Assembly: GCF_014305095.1 (NCBI RefSeq)
Contig: NZ_JACRUI010000002.1
Span: 310,001 to 374,000 of the forward strand
Direction: 5' to 3'
Source of the DNA: Flavobacterium kayseriense
GTDB lineage: Bacteria > Bacteroidota > Bacteroidia > Flavobacteriales > Flavobacteriaceae
Length of the DNA stretch: 64,000 bases
The notes under the pieces were generated by a model that was not told the origin of the DNA, searched no databases, and was given only the letters and a program-made list of their open reading frames with translations. Position numbers and translations under genes: made by a program. Of the stretch, positions 17,455-28,565 are shown piece after piece (positions within the stretch are counted from its first letter, which is position 1; every line of letters starts with the position of its first letter).

Positions 17455-18018
17455 ATTGCAATTAACAGTAATGAATTACCGTACATTTTACTGAAAGCTT
17501 CAGTTCTCCGGCTTTCCTTTCTGAATTGGATTCATCAAAAAAAAACAATTTCTTCAATTTGATTTGCTTCAATATTCATTTTGAATCACTCTAAAATATT
17601 TTTCTATTAAAGGTTGTTTTTGCGTTGTTTGCTAATGGGAAATTCTAAGGATGAAATAAGATAAGTACAAAAAATTGTTTTCATAAGTTTTTGGAAATTA
17701 GGTCCTGAAAATTTACAAACCTCTGTAATATCATATTTTAAACTAAATAAATAGACTTAAAAATTTTACTACTTTTTCTAATTCTCAATCCTTATTGTAA
17801 AACAAATAATAAATTTTGTAGGCTTTATAGTTCAAGATATTGTATTAATAGTCGTTAATCGATTATTTTGACATAAAAAATATTTTTAACACGTAAAAAG
17901 TTTAATTTTACAGATCCGATTTTACATACATACTTTTTAATAAAACTCTTGTATTCTATTAAATTAGAGAACATTAAATAGTATTTAAAAATCAGTAACA
18001 TTAGAACAGTTGAAAACT
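17455..18018. other. Long AT-rich intergenic region upstream of the first giant surface protein
   Basis: About 560 bases with no open frame of note, no RNA-like stem and no exact promoter match. It probably holds the promoter and leader of the surface protein gene, but no element can be named. Confidence 0.55.
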
Positions 18019-21000
18019 ATGAATAAAATTACTATTCTTACATTAAAGTTTTTTTTCGTATTTTATTATATCCTTATTATAAATAGTGGCTACTCTCAGG
18101 GTCAACAAACATTTGTTACAACAAGTACTTTCACCGTTCCTGCTGGAGTCACTTCAGTCACAGTAGAAACATGGGGAGGTGGAGGAAAAGGAGGAACTAT
18201 GTTAGCAAACGGATCAGCTGGTGGCGGTGGCGGTGGGGCATATGCCCGTAAAACTATAGTAGTAACTGCTGGAACAAATCATACTGTCACTGTTGGTTTG
18301 GGAAGTACTAGTACAAGTCCAGGTGGTGATTCTTGGTTTAGTACTACAGCAACAATTCTCGCCAAAGGAGGCAACAGTGTTCCTAATAATATAACTACTG
18401 GGGCAGCTGGCGGAAGTGCAACCACTAGTATCGGTGATTTTAAATTTGCCGGTGGAAACGGCTCAAATGGAATACCTTCAAAGTCTGGTGGTGGTGGTGG
18501 TTCATCAGCAGGAAGTTATACGAATGGTGTAGCTGCTTCTACTGGTTCTGGAGCCATAGCTCCATTGGGAGGTGGTAATGGCGGTAATGCAAGATCAGTA
18601 ACTGAAGGAAATGCAGGGAATTCAGCAATTCTTGGAGGTGGTGGTGGTGGTGGCTATAGAATATCAACAGGAACTAGGACTGGAGGAAATGGCGCAAATG
18701 GAAAAGTAGTTATTACTTGGGGACCCCAAGAAATTGATTTACAAGGAAGTAATATCAGCATAGCAAGTGGTGATACTACTCCAGATGGAACTGACGGAAC
18801 CGATTTTGGTTCGCTAGATATTAGCTCTGGATCTATTACAAAAATTTTCAGCATTCACAATCTAGGATCGGCTACTTTGAACTTAAATTCAATTTCTTTA
18901 TCTGGCTCAACCGATTTTACGATAGTAAGCACCCCTACTTTACCAACAACTATCTCTGGAATGAATCGCACTAGTTTTTCGATTGCATTTGATCCCACGG
19001 TAATAGGGACAAAAAATGCTACCATTTCAATTGCCAATAACGACACTAATGAAAATCCTTACACATTTACAATCAAAGGTCGAGGTATTCAAACATTCTA
19101 CGATAGTGACGACGATGGTGTATTTGACAATATAGACATTGATGATGACAATGATGGAATTCTCGATATTACCGAAGAGAATAATTGCCGAGCGGTAAAA
19201 GGATTCAATGTTAATTACAAATTTTTAAATGAAACTTTTGGAGCAGGAACAAACCGAACAACTATTAATACAACCTACGCTGCAACGACTACCTATTTAT
19301 ACGAACCAGGTGGTACGGGACCCAACCCTTATGCTGGTACTTTGAGTTTAAATGATGGAGACTACACTGTAGGCCCAAGTGCAATAATATCTACATGGGC
19401 TGAAGGCCCAACAGGAGTTTGGTATAAAGGCGGTGATCACACAGGTGACGTTAATGGTAGGATGGCAATGTTTAATGCTGACTATTCTCCTGGAATTTTC
19501 TACACCGCAACTATTACCGGAGCGCTACCACAAACACCTATAACATACAGCTTTTGGGTATTGAATTTAGACTTATCTGATGCTCCTGGGATTGCAACTA
19601 GATTAAGACCAAATATAAAAGTAGAATTTAGGGATTTAAATGATAATGTACTTTCTACTATCAGCACTGGCGAAATAGCACCAACCAATAGTAGCAACAT
19701 CTCAGGAGACTGGTATAATTTTACATCTGATTTAGTTTTTAACGTCAGTGACTTTAAAGTAGTTTTTATAAATAATGAAACAGGGGGAAATGGAAATGAC
19801 TTAGCGATAGATGACATATCAATATCTCAAACTTTATGTGACCGTGATGGTGACGGAGTGGCTGATTTATTTGATCTCGATGCAGACAATGATGGTATAG
19901 AGGATATAATTGAGGTAGGTTTAGGAAGTTATAGTAATGGAAAAGGCAAAATAGCTGTTGCTTGGGCAGACGTAAACGGTAATGGTCTTCTCGATAGCGT
20001 TGAATCTATCGCCGCATTACCTGCTTTAGACTCAGATGGTGATGGAGTCCCTAATTATTTAGATTTAGATAGCGACAATGATAGCTTGTTTGATGTTGAT
20101 GAGTCTGGTGCTGGAAATAGTAATGCTGTTACGGGCTTTATTAACGGAGATGGAGATATTTCTGGCGATGGAACTGGAGACGGACCTGAATCAGAAACAT
20201 TTAGAAACAAAGACACTAATGGAGACGGAATACTGGAAGGCTTTGGTGATGGAATATTAGACATTTATGACTATGGTACGGGCTTAAATCAATATGGAAA
20301 CATAGGGCAAGGAATTGCAAATGCCAATCCTAACACTACTTACTTACTAGATACCGATGGCGACGGTATACCTGATTACCTGGATGTAAAATCTAACGGA
20401 ACTACTTTTGATATTGCCAATAATAAATTGTTGTACAATTATAAAATTTTAGACGCTAACAATGACGGAATTATTGATGGTACTGCTGACATTGATAAAG
20501 ATGGCATATTAGATACTTTTGATAGTAATACTTCACTGTTTGGGTCACCGAGAGATATCCGTACCAAATTATTTCTAGATTTTGACGGAAGAAATGATTA
20601 CGCACAAAGTACTTCGATTTTAGGAACATTAGATAATGCATCCCTGATGGCTTGGATCAATTTAAATTCGGGGTTTACAACAGAGGGTGTTGTCATCGGA
20701 CAGAACAATTTCCAAATTGGTATAGATGCATCTAAGAAACTTTTTACTTCTATTAATGGAACAAAGGTAACTTACAACACCGCACTATCCAGTCAACGAT
20801 GGTATCATATTGCTGCAGTATATGGAGGTGGTTCACTTAAGCTTTACTTGAACGGTACTTTAGTACGAACTCAAGCAAGAACTGGTTCAATAAATAATGA
20901 TACTTCATTATTAACAATAGGCCGCGACCCGGCTACTATAGGACCTATTGGATCGAAATACTTTAAAGGCAAAATGGATGAAGTACGGGTATTTAATGTA

Positions 21001-23112
21001 GCGTTAACCGATTCACAATTGCAACGAATGGTTTATCAAGAAATTCAGGATAGCAGTTCTGAAATTAGGGGTGCAATTATTCCAAAAAATATAGCTACTG
21101 CACCCTCTTCCTTGCCTTTTGCTAATTTACTGCGATACTACCGAATGGATAATTACAAAGATGATATCATAGATGATTTAACTACGCCAATGATAGATAT
21201 TATTGGAACAAAAATATACAATCATAAAAATATATTTGTGCAACAGGCTCCAATGCCTTTTTTAACCGAGCGTACTGGTACTTTTTCTGAAGCAGTAAAT
21301 AGCCCAACGAAGGAGATTAGAGGAATGGACGTAATCGACAAAGACTGGTCTATCATAAAAGTACAGCATGACATTACCGACACCGTAGACAATATAGACT
21401 TAGGAATGATTGTCGATTCAGGAAAAAATATTGTAATGAACAATAACACCAAAATCCAAAATGACTGGTATTTAAAGTTAGATGGTACAATTGATCTTAC
21501 TGGCATGTCTCAGCTATTACAAACCAATGAAAGCGACCTAGATGTAAGTAGTTCTGGTTCCATTGAGCGAGACCAGCTTGGACAGTCTAACAAATACAAT
21601 TACAATTATTGGAGTTCTCCTGTGGGACCAAAAAACACTTCACAAAACAATAGTGATTACACCATTGGAGCCGTGATGAAAGACGGCGGTACAAGTACGC
21701 CAAAAAATATAAATTGGATAACAGGATACGACGGATCTCCTTCAACTTCAACAATACCGGTAAGCATAGCTAAATATTGGCTTTATAAATTCGATAACTT
21801 AAGTAATAACTATTCAAATTGGACACAGATTTCTGAAACAGCGCCACTAAAAGTGGGACTGGGTTATACTATGAAAGGCAGTGGAAGTCCTTTAGGGAAT
21901 CAAAACTATACATTTGTTGGAAAACCAAATAATGGAACTATATCTTCTAACACTGTAGGCGGTGACCAATTACTTTTAGTAGGAAATCCATATCCTTCAG
22001 CCTTAGATGCAGATGCTTTTATAAACGAGAATATCAATTCGATTCAATCGTTTACAAGTCCCTCTATAGATGGTACATTGTACTTTTGGGAACATTATGC
22101 AACGAATAATACTCATATTTTACGCGCATATCAGGGCGGTTATGCAGTACGAAATCTTACTGGAGGTATAGCGCCTTCTTCGTCAGCAGTAGACTTTATC
22201 TCAAAATCCGGCACTCCATCTAGAGGAATACCAAATCGTTTCATTCCGGTGGGACAAGGATTTTTTGTTATTGGAAAAAAGGACTCTGGAGGCACAATTA
22301 TGTTTAAAAACAATCAAAGAGCTTTTTTTAAAGAAGATAATACAACCATGTCTAATCCGACTTTTAAAACTACTGCTACACTAAAACAAAAAACTGAAAA
22401 TAATTCTGCTGATGAAAAGATTGTGATTAAATACAAAAAGGTTCGTCTTGGTTTTAATTCACATGACGATTTTCATAGACAAGTTCTATTAGGATTTATG
22501 GATGAAAAAGCTACCTCAGCTATTGACCTTGGTTACGATGCCTTAAGTATTGACGATTTCCCAAATGACATGTATTTTCTCAATGGCGAAAACCAACTTG
22601 TAATTCAAGGTGAAGGATTTTTTGATAACAATATTTCGTACCCATTAGGTGTAAAAACAGATGCTGATGGCAAAGTAACTTTTAACATAGATGGTACTGA
22701 AAATTTTGATTCACAGCAGCATTTTTTCATTTACGACAAACTAAACGATACTTATAATGACATAACAAATGCACCGTACGAAGTCTTTTTAAATAAAGTA
22801 AAAACTAGTGATCGATTTTATCTCCGATTTAATGATGGTAAAAAAGCTATTACTGAAGCAATAGAAGCTGCTAAAACCGGACTCTTTATTACTTATTCAT
22901 CAAAAACAAATTCGATAACCATAAATAACAATACTAATTTTAGTATTGAAGAATTTAGTCTATATAATACTATCGGACAAAACCTTATGAATAGTAAAAT
23001 CAGTACTCTACAAGAATTAAAAATTCCTCTCCAAAAACTAGCGACAGGCATGTACATTGCCAAAGTAAAAACAGCAACAGCTACTTTCACTCAAAAAATT
23101 ATTGTACCCTAA
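18019..23112 (+). CDS. Giant type IX-secreted surface protein (Gly-rich, choice-of-anchor, TSP3-like repeats, LamG)
   Basis: I take the ATG at 18019, giving 1697 residues. In order: a signal peptide (about 1-25, ..GYSQ), a Gly-rich domain with poly-Gly runs (about 28-233), a choice-of-anchor D / ASPM-like domain (about 239-357), and acidic calcium-binding thrombospondin-3-like repeats of DxDxDG type (about 360-390 and 607-840). A LamG/concanavalin-like domain follows (about 850-1000, ending in the MDEVRVFNVAL motif), then a long module shared with the next gene (about 1175-1615, with SSSGSIERDQLGQSNK). The last 80 residues form a type A sorting domain for the type IX secretion system (LYNTIGQNL..., MYIAKVKT, KIIVP). 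It is probably an exposed adhesin; the ligand is unknown. Confidence 0.88.
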   Translation: MNKITILTLKFFFVFYYILIINSGYSQGQQTFVTTSTFTVPAGVTSVTVETWGGGGKGGTMLANGSAGGGGGGAYARKTIVVTAGTNHTVTVGLGSTSTSPGGDSWFSTTATILAKGGNSVPNNITTGAAGGSATTSIGDFKFAGGNGSNGIPSKSGGGGGSSAGSYTNGVAASTGSGAIAPLGGGNGGNARSVTEGNAGNSAILGGGGGGGYRISTGTRTGGNGANGKVVITWGPQEIDLQGSNISIASGDTTPDGTDGTDFGSLDISSGSITKIFSIHNLGSATLNLNSISLSGSTDFTIVSTPTLPTTISGMNRTSFSIAFDPTVIGTKNATISIANNDTNENPYTFTIKGRGIQTFYDSDDDGVFDNIDIDDDNDGILDITEENNCRAVKGFNVNYKFLNETFGAGTNRTTINTTYAATTTYLYEPGGTGPNPYAGTLSLNDGDYTVGPSAIISTWAEGPTGVWYKGGDHTGDVNGRMAMFNADYSPGIFYTATITGALPQTPITYSFWVLNLDLSDAPGIATRLRPNIKVEFRDLNDNVLSTISTGEIAPTNSSNISGDWYNFTSDLVFNVSDFKVVFINNETGGNGNDLAIDDISISQTLCDRDGDGVADLFDLDADNDGIEDIIEVGLGSYSNGKGKIAVAWADVNGNGLLDSVESIAALPALDSDGDGVPNYLDLDSDNDSLFDVDESGAGNSNAVTGFINGDGDISGDGTGDGPESETFRNKDTNGDGILEGFGDGILDIYDYGTGLNQYGNIGQGIANANPNTTYLLDTDGDGIPDYLDVKSNGTTFDIANNKLLYNYKILDANNDGIIDGTADIDKDGILDTFDSNTSLFGSPRDIRTKLFLDFDGRNDYAQSTSILGTLDNASLMAWINLNSGFTTEGVVIGQNNFQIGIDASKKLFTSINGTKVTYNTALSSQRWYHIAAVYGGGSLKLYLNGTLVRTQARTGSINNDTSLLTIGRDPATIGPIGSKYFKGKMDEVRVFNVALTDSQLQRMVYQEIQDSSSEIRGAIIPKNIATAPSSLPFANLLRYYRMDNYKDDIIDDLTTPMIDIIGTKIYNHKNIFVQQAPMPFLTERTGTFSEAVNSPTKEIRGMDVIDKDWSIIKVQHDITDTVDNIDLGMIVDSGKNIVMNNNTKIQNDWYLKLDGTIDLTGMSQLLQTNESDLDVSSSGSIERDQLGQSNKYNYNYWSSPVGPKNTSQNNSDYTIGAVMKDGGTSTPKNINWITGYDGSPSTSTIPVSIAKYWLYKFDNLSNNYSNWTQISETAPLKVGLGYTMKGSGSPLGNQNYTFVGKPNNGTISSNTVGGDQLLLVGNPYPSALDADAFINENINSIQSFTSPSIDGTLYFWEHYATNNTHILRAYQGGYAVRNLTGGIAPSSSAVDFISKSGTPSRGIPNRFIPVGQGFFVIGKKDSGGTIMFKNNQRAFFKEDNTTMSNPTFKTTATLKQKTENNSADEKIVIKYKKVRLGFNSHDDFHRQVLLGFMDEKATSAIDLGYDALSIDDFPNDMYFLNGENQLVIQGEGFFDNNISYPLGVKTDADGKVTFNIDGTENFDSQQHFFIYDKLNDTYNDITNAPYEVFLNKVKTSDRFYLRFNDGKKAITEAIEAAKTGLFITYSSKTNSITINNNTNFSIEEFSLYNTIGQNLMNSKISTLQELKIPLQKLATGMYIAKVKTATATFTQKIIVP

Positions 23113-23733
23113 CTACAATTAATAATTTACACTACCTTCTTTTGCAAGACTAGAAACGAGAATTTAATCACTCTTACTATTACAGTTTTAATATAGACCA
23201 GAGAATACAATTGTATTATTTTACAAAAAAGGTGCCTTTATAAAAGGTACCTTTTTTGTAGGATTCAACACTATCCCATAAGCTCTGATAGAAAAACCAT
23301 TCCAAAAAGACGCCCTATATATTTTTTCAAAATTAATAATACAAAATAGCTATTCTAATTTTCATTTTTAATGATGGTTCACTTCTGATTACTGTTCTTT
23401 ATTATTAAAAAAAATGGAGACTATTTAATCTTGCAATTAGACTTATAAAACATATTCAAAATATCCTTTGTACCAACTTTGTAAAACACCTTATAGCTAT
23501 TTAATATTAAAATGCTTGAAGAAAGTATCACTTTATAATTAAAAAATATATTTTTGTAATAATTTACTTTATTTAAATAACTAATAATGTATTTAATCGA
23601 TTTTAAATGCATTACAACGTGTTTATTAACCGAAAAAAATTATTTTTGTATTTGTATTTAACTACACAAAATACATTCCTTTTTGAATTTGTACATAGAA
23701 AAACAGCAGTAGCAGCAACTATAAATAATAGTT
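23113..23733. other. Intergenic region between the two surface protein genes
   Basis: It holds a terminator at 23225-23257 and a -7 box TATTTTTG at 23641-23648 about 86 bases before the next gene. The rest is AT-rich with no believable gene. A 63-codon minus-strand frame at 23421-23612 is low-complexity and looks accidental. Confidence 0.6.
23225..23257 (+). terminator. Terminator after the first giant surface protein gene
   Basis: A 15-bp stem (one G-U) formed by AAAAAAGGTGCCTTT and AAAGGTACCTTTTTT, with a loop of 3 bases, ending in T. It lies 112 bases after the stop codon. Confidence 0.8.
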
Positions 23734-26700
23734 ATGGATAAAACTTTACACGTAAACAATTTAATTTGCAAAATTGCGGTGCAAATAATTTTAATATTAT
23801 TTGTATTAAATCCTCTCAAAACAATCGCGCAAGCTACTGTAGTAAAACCATTTACACAAAGAGCCGCAGCAGCTACTCCAACACAGTTGAACTATAGAAT
23901 CAAAGGTGACTTTACAATGATTGGAAATACCAATTTAACCTTGGCAGCATATGGTGATGCAGTTAATAACAATACTGAGAATATGATTTTTGTTGATGTA
24001 GATAGTGATCCATCAACATTCAATTCCTCATCTGCAGAATTACAGCTATCAAATGAAAATGGAGCACTACCTAATTGCTCTAGAATTTTATATGCAGGGT
24101 TATATTGGACTGGTAGATCTAACAGTAGCCAGTATACTTTTAATGTAACCAAGAACGGTGTAACCAAACCATTTGATAAAAGAAAGGTGTCAATCAAAGG
24201 TCCAAATGAGACTGCTTACACGGTTATGACTGCTACAAACTCGGACATTCAATATCCAGTTAATTTAAGCACACACTCAGGTATTTTTGTAGGTTATAAA
24301 GAAATTACCGATTACGTTAAAGCGAATGGTATTGGAAATTATACCATAGCTGATTTAGCAATTGTAGAAGGAAAAGGTGATGGCACGGGTTTCGTTGGAG
24401 GCTGGGGTATGGTTATAATTTATGAAAATGATTTGATGAAATACCGCGATGTTACACTTTTTGATGGTCATGCGCTGGTAGTTTCAAATGGGGATCAATT
24501 TGGTGAAATATTTGTTGATGGATTTAAAACAGTTCCCTCTGGTCCAGTAAAGATGAAATTGGGAGTAATGGCTAGTGAAGGAGATGCTGGTGTTACCGGA
24601 GATTACTTAAAAATAAGAAATAACACTCTCACCAACGCTGCAACGCCAACAGCTGCAAGTAATTACACGAGTTTATCTCATTCTGGAAATACAACAACCA
24701 ATTTTTTTAATTCGTCAATATTTACAGGAGGTAATCCTAGAAACCCAAACATAGTAAATAACACAGGAGTTGATTTGAGTATGTTTGAAATTAACAATCC
24801 TGGTAATTCCGTTTTAGGTAATAACCAAACCAGCACTACCTTCCGATATGGTACCGTAGGAGAACTTTACGCTATATTTGGTTTAGCCATGTCAGTAGAG
24901 ACCTATGTTCCAGAACCAGAAGCTTTTATGGGTGTAACCTCGATAGACGGCAATACAAATCCACCGTTGCCTTATACAGTAACACCTGGTAAAAACATTA
25001 CTTACACTTTAAACATTAAAAACAAAGGTACAGAGGCGATAAACAGTACCGTAATTAGAATTCCGATTTCGAATACCATTAACTTCGAAGTAGGAAGTAT
25101 TACAATAACTAAAGCCACAGATGTTACCACTACTAATTTACCCTATTTTGATACTGCAACTAGCACTATTATTTGGGATATGGGTACTTTACCATTACAT
25201 ACAGACCCAAATGACTTATTAGCAACCTTAACCTTCAGAGTAAAGGCTACAGAGAATTGTGCAATAATTATAAACAATAGTTGCACCTCTGTCATATCTG
25301 TAAGTGGTACTATTGCAGGTGTCGGAGTAATATCCGGTAATGCAATTAGTAAAGCTATTTTTAAAGGTTTTGATAATTCTACAGGATGTAATACCGCAAT
25401 TACAACACCAACCACTGTTGCATTAAATAGCACAGGAAGTAGCTGTTTCACTAATATAGCAGGAGCAGATAGAATACTTAGCTGTGGCGGCGAAATTGTC
25501 ACTTTAGCGGCAACAACAGGAACAACAGGAACTTGGACTATTGTTAGTGGACCAACTGGAGGAGGTGAAATCTTCTCTAGTATATCAAGTCCAAGTTCAA
25601 CCTTTTCTAGTCCTAATTTTGGACAATATTTATTGCGATGGACAACGGGATGTGCAGCAACAACTGACGACGTTTTGATCACTTTTGTACCATGTAACGT
25701 TTTAAATTTTGATGGCGTAGATGATCATGTAACTTTCAACAAGAATTACAGCTTAAATACTGGAGCGTTTAGCATTGAAGTCTGGATTAAATCAAACGCT
25801 TCAAACACTAACAGGCAAACGATATTTTCTAAGCGTTTGGGTACAAATACAACTCACGGATATGACTTAAGATTGGTAAATAATATAATCTCTTTCAATT
25901 GGAACAATAGCTCAATAACATCTCAATATCCTATAAATACCGGGAGATGGTATCATGTCGCAGTAACATTTAATGGCACTAACTACAAACTTTATATCGA
26001 CGGGATTGCTGTACAAACACAAGTTAGTGGAGTTAACCCGGTGCTAAATAATAATTCAAATTCCCTTCTAGGAGCGACGGGTCAAACAGCTGGTACCCCT
26101 TCTAATTTCTTTAATGGTTGGATGGACGAACTACGTATTTGGAAATTAGAGCTTACACCTCAGCAAATTCGCCAAATGATGAACCAAGAAATTACAAATT
26201 CGAGCGGAAACATCGAAGGTAGTATAGTCCCACTTGCAGTCCCAGGACTTAATTGGTCTAATTTAGATGGTTATTACCAAATGAATAAAGCAACTGATAT
26301 ACTTAATGGTAACGTATTAGGAAAATCGCTTACGGCAATTCAAGGGAGACTTATTAATATCGGAACACCGCAACCAGAAACAGCTCCACTTCCTTACACA
26401 ACTGCAGCCAATACTGCATGGGAGACATCCAGTACGTGGACCAACGGAAGTGTTTGGAATATTCCTAATACATTAGCTATTGATGGATCCACGTATATTG
26501 ACTGGAATATTGTAAAAACTAGCAACAAGGTTACCACTGCAGGAAACAAGACTTTATTAGGATTACTTGTTGAAAGCAATACTCTTGAAGCTAACAGTAA
26601 TAATAAGATAGAAGTAACGCATTATTTAAAAATTAATGGAAAAATAGATCTAGTAGGTAAATCACAGCTCATCCAAACAGAAGGTAGTATTCTTGAAACT

Positions 26701-28263
26701 TCAAGTTCGGGGTCTATTGAAAGAGATCAATTAGGACAGTCTAATAAATACAACTATAATTATTGGAGTTCACCCGTAAGCCCAATAAGTAGTGCTCAAA
26801 ACAATGGCAATTACTCCGTTTCGGGAGTTATGAAAGACGGATCAACCACTATACCACAAAATATTAATTGGACTGGTGGCTATGATGGGGCTCCAACTAC
26901 ACCATTTAGCATTGCAAGATATTGGCTGTACAAATTTGATAGCTTAAATAATGCTTACGCAAATTGGACTCAAATCGCAGAAACAGCACCACTGAGAGTA
27001 GGTCAAGGCTTTACGATGAAAGGCAGTGGAAGTGCATTAGGTAATCAAACGTATACTTTTGTAGGAAAACCTAATAATGGAACAATAGCGACTAACACTG
27101 TTGGGAGCGATCAGCTATTATTAGCTGGAAATCCGTATCCATCTGCTTTAGATGCTGATGCTTTCATTACTGATAACATTAATTCAATAAAGTCCTTTAA
27201 CAGTCCTTCTATAGACGGTACATTGTACTTCTGGGAGCATTATGCTACCAATAACACACATATTTTACGAGCGTATCAAGGTGGTTACGCAGTACGAAAT
27301 CTAACGGGAGGAATTGCTCCTTCTTCCTCTGGAGTCGATTTTATTACTCAGTCTGGAACTCCATCGAGAGGAATTCCTAATCGTTTTATTCCAGTTGGCC
27401 AAGGATTTTTTGTAATTGGTAAATTAGGTTCAGGTGGTACCGTTACCTTTAAAAATAGTCAGCGCGGTTTCTATAAAGAAGATGATGCCGCCAACTCTAA
27501 TGTCCTTTACAAAACAAAAAAAACAGCGAAACAAGATTGGAAAACTAACGAAAATGATTCTGCAATTACTGAAACATACAAAAAATTAAGATTGGGATTT
27601 AACTCTCATGATGATTTTCACCGTCAGGTACTACTTGGTTTTATGGATGAAAAAGCGACTTCTGATATCGATCCTGGTTATGATGGTTTCAATATCGATG
27701 ATTTTCCAAATGACATGTACTTCCTTAATGGTGATAACCAACTATTGATTCAAGGAGAGGGCTATTTTGATGAAAAAGCATCGTATGCCATAGGTATCAA
27801 AACAGATGCCGAAGGGAAGGTATCATTTAACTTAGATCTAGTAGAAAATTTTGATACGGCACAACGCTATTTCATCTATGATAAACTTACTGATACTTAT
27901 AACGATATTACCACAACACCATTTGAAGTGACACTTTCTCAAGGCAAAACCGAAGATCGTTTCTTCCTAAAATTCAATGATGGAAAGACACTAAACAGCA
28001 ATGAGTTTATAAATGAAAGTGAAGCGATCACAATACGTTATGCAGAAAATCAAAATAGCATTATAGTAAATAATCCAACCGAAATTGAAATAAAAGGAAT
28101 CACGCTTTATAATATTTTAGGTCAAAATATTATAAACACAAAAATCACAAATCAAGATCAAAAAGAAATTACAATCCCGCTTAAAAAACTGGCACCTGGA
28201 ATATATATTACAAAAGTACAAACTGATAAAGCAGCTATAGCTAGAAAAATTATTATACAATAA
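23734..28263 (+). CDS. Giant type IX-secreted surface protein (DUF11-like, LamG), paralogue of the preceding gene
   Basis: A 1509-residue protein with a signal peptide (about 1-33, ..LKTIAQ). A beta-rich N-terminal domain (about 50-400; GNYTIADLAIVEG, GGWGMVIIYEND) is of the type found in many Bacteroidota surface proteins. Then come a DUF11-like repeat (about 415-505, KNITYTLNIKNKGTEAINSTV), a short Ig-like part with Cys (about 570-650), and a LamG domain (about 658-823). The C-terminal module is shared with the upstream gene (about 990-1425), and a type A sorting domain closes the protein (LYNILGQNI, GIYITKVQT, KIIIQ). Shared segments differ mainly at third codon positions, so these are old paralogues under selection rather than a recent copy. 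Confidence 0.88.
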   Translation: MDKTLHVNNLICKIAVQIILILFVLNPLKTIAQATVVKPFTQRAAAATPTQLNYRIKGDFTMIGNTNLTLAAYGDAVNNNTENMIFVDVDSDPSTFNSSSAELQLSNENGALPNCSRILYAGLYWTGRSNSSQYTFNVTKNGVTKPFDKRKVSIKGPNETAYTVMTATNSDIQYPVNLSTHSGIFVGYKEITDYVKANGIGNYTIADLAIVEGKGDGTGFVGGWGMVIIYENDLMKYRDVTLFDGHALVVSNGDQFGEIFVDGFKTVPSGPVKMKLGVMASEGDAGVTGDYLKIRNNTLTNAATPTAASNYTSLSHSGNTTTNFFNSSIFTGGNPRNPNIVNNTGVDLSMFEINNPGNSVLGNNQTSTTFRYGTVGELYAIFGLAMSVETYVPEPEAFMGVTSIDGNTNPPLPYTVTPGKNITYTLNIKNKGTEAINSTVIRIPISNTINFEVGSITITKATDVTTTNLPYFDTATSTIIWDMGTLPLHTDPNDLLATLTFRVKATENCAIIINNSCTSVISVSGTIAGVGVISGNAISKAIFKGFDNSTGCNTAITTPTTVALNSTGSSCFTNIAGADRILSCGGEIVTLAATTGTTGTWTIVSGPTGGGEIFSSISSPSSTFSSPNFGQYLLRWTTGCAATTDDVLITFVPCNVLNFDGVDDHVTFNKNYSLNTGAFSIEVWIKSNASNTNRQTIFSKRLGTNTTHGYDLRLVNNIISFNWNNSSITSQYPINTGRWYHVAVTFNGTNYKLYIDGIAVQTQVSGVNPVLNNNSNSLLGATGQTAGTPSNFFNGWMDELRIWKLELTPQQIRQMMNQEITNSSGNIEGSIVPLAVPGLNWSNLDGYYQMNKATDILNGNVLGKSLTAIQGRLINIGTPQPETAPLPYTTAANTAWETSSTWTNGSVWNIPNTLAIDGSTYIDWNIVKTSNKVTTAGNKTLLGLLVESNTLEANSNNKIEVTHYLKINGKIDLVGKSQLIQTEGSILETSSSGSIERDQLGQSNKYNYNYWSSPVSPISSAQNNGNYSVSGVMKDGSTTIPQNINWTGGYDGAPTTPFSIARYWLYKFDSLNNAYANWTQIAETAPLRVGQGFTMKGSGSALGNQTYTFVGKPNNGTIATNTVGSDQLLLAGNPYPSALDADAFITDNINSIKSFNSPSIDGTLYFWEHYATNNTHILRAYQGGYAVRNLTGGIAPSSSGVDFITQSGTPSRGIPNRFIPVGQGFFVIGKLGSGGTVTFKNSQRGFYKEDDAANSNVLYKTKKTAKQDWKTNENDSAITETYKKLRLGFNSHDDFHRQVLLGFMDEKATSDIDPGYDGFNIDDFPNDMYFLNGDNQLLIQGEGYFDEKASYAIGIKTDAEGKVSFNLDLVENFDTAQRYFIYDKLTDTYNDITTTPFEVTLSQGKTEDRFFLKFNDGKTLNSNEFINESEAITIRYAENQNSIIVNNPTEIEIKGITLYNILGQNIINTKITNQDQKEITIPLKKLAPGIYITKVQTDKAAIARKIIIQ

Positions 28264-28565
28264 GTTTCAGAAGTTCAATTGACAGGAAGATTTGTTCTAA
28301 TTGAATCAACTATTCAAACGAATAGAGCTGCCCTTTGTTGGTTTTATTTCGAAAAAAATTATAATTTTCTAGTACTAATAATGATTAATACACAACTAAG
28401 GAACAAAGCTACAGAATCTATAATTTACAGATACTACTAACATCAAATTCTACAACTCACAATGTGGTCAACACGACAAAAAACTATTTTATAAAAATTT
28501 GAAACAAAAAAAAGCCTCTAAATTTAGAGGCTTTTACGTATTTATATTTACTACAATAAACGAAA
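28264..28565. other. Intergenic region between convergent genes
   Basis: About 300 bases. The terminator at 28511-28534 is the only structure I can support; no gene is seen in the rest. Confidence 0.55.
28511..28534 (-). terminator. Terminator after the DUF4442 gene
   Basis: A perfect 10-bp stem (AAAGCCTCTA with TAGAGGCTTT) around AATT; on the minus strand it is followed by more T. It could also stop transcripts from the surface protein gene on the other strand. Confidence 0.85.

Noticed and set aside
18100-18720. Gly-rich DNA repeat that could look like a tandem or CRISPR-like repeat
   Set aside because: It is coding sequence for poly-Gly loops; units are irregular and in frame.
23421-23612. 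Minus-strand 63-codon frame between the giant surface protein genes
   Set aside because: Low-complexity AT-rich sequence with no recognisable fold and no promoter; likely chance.
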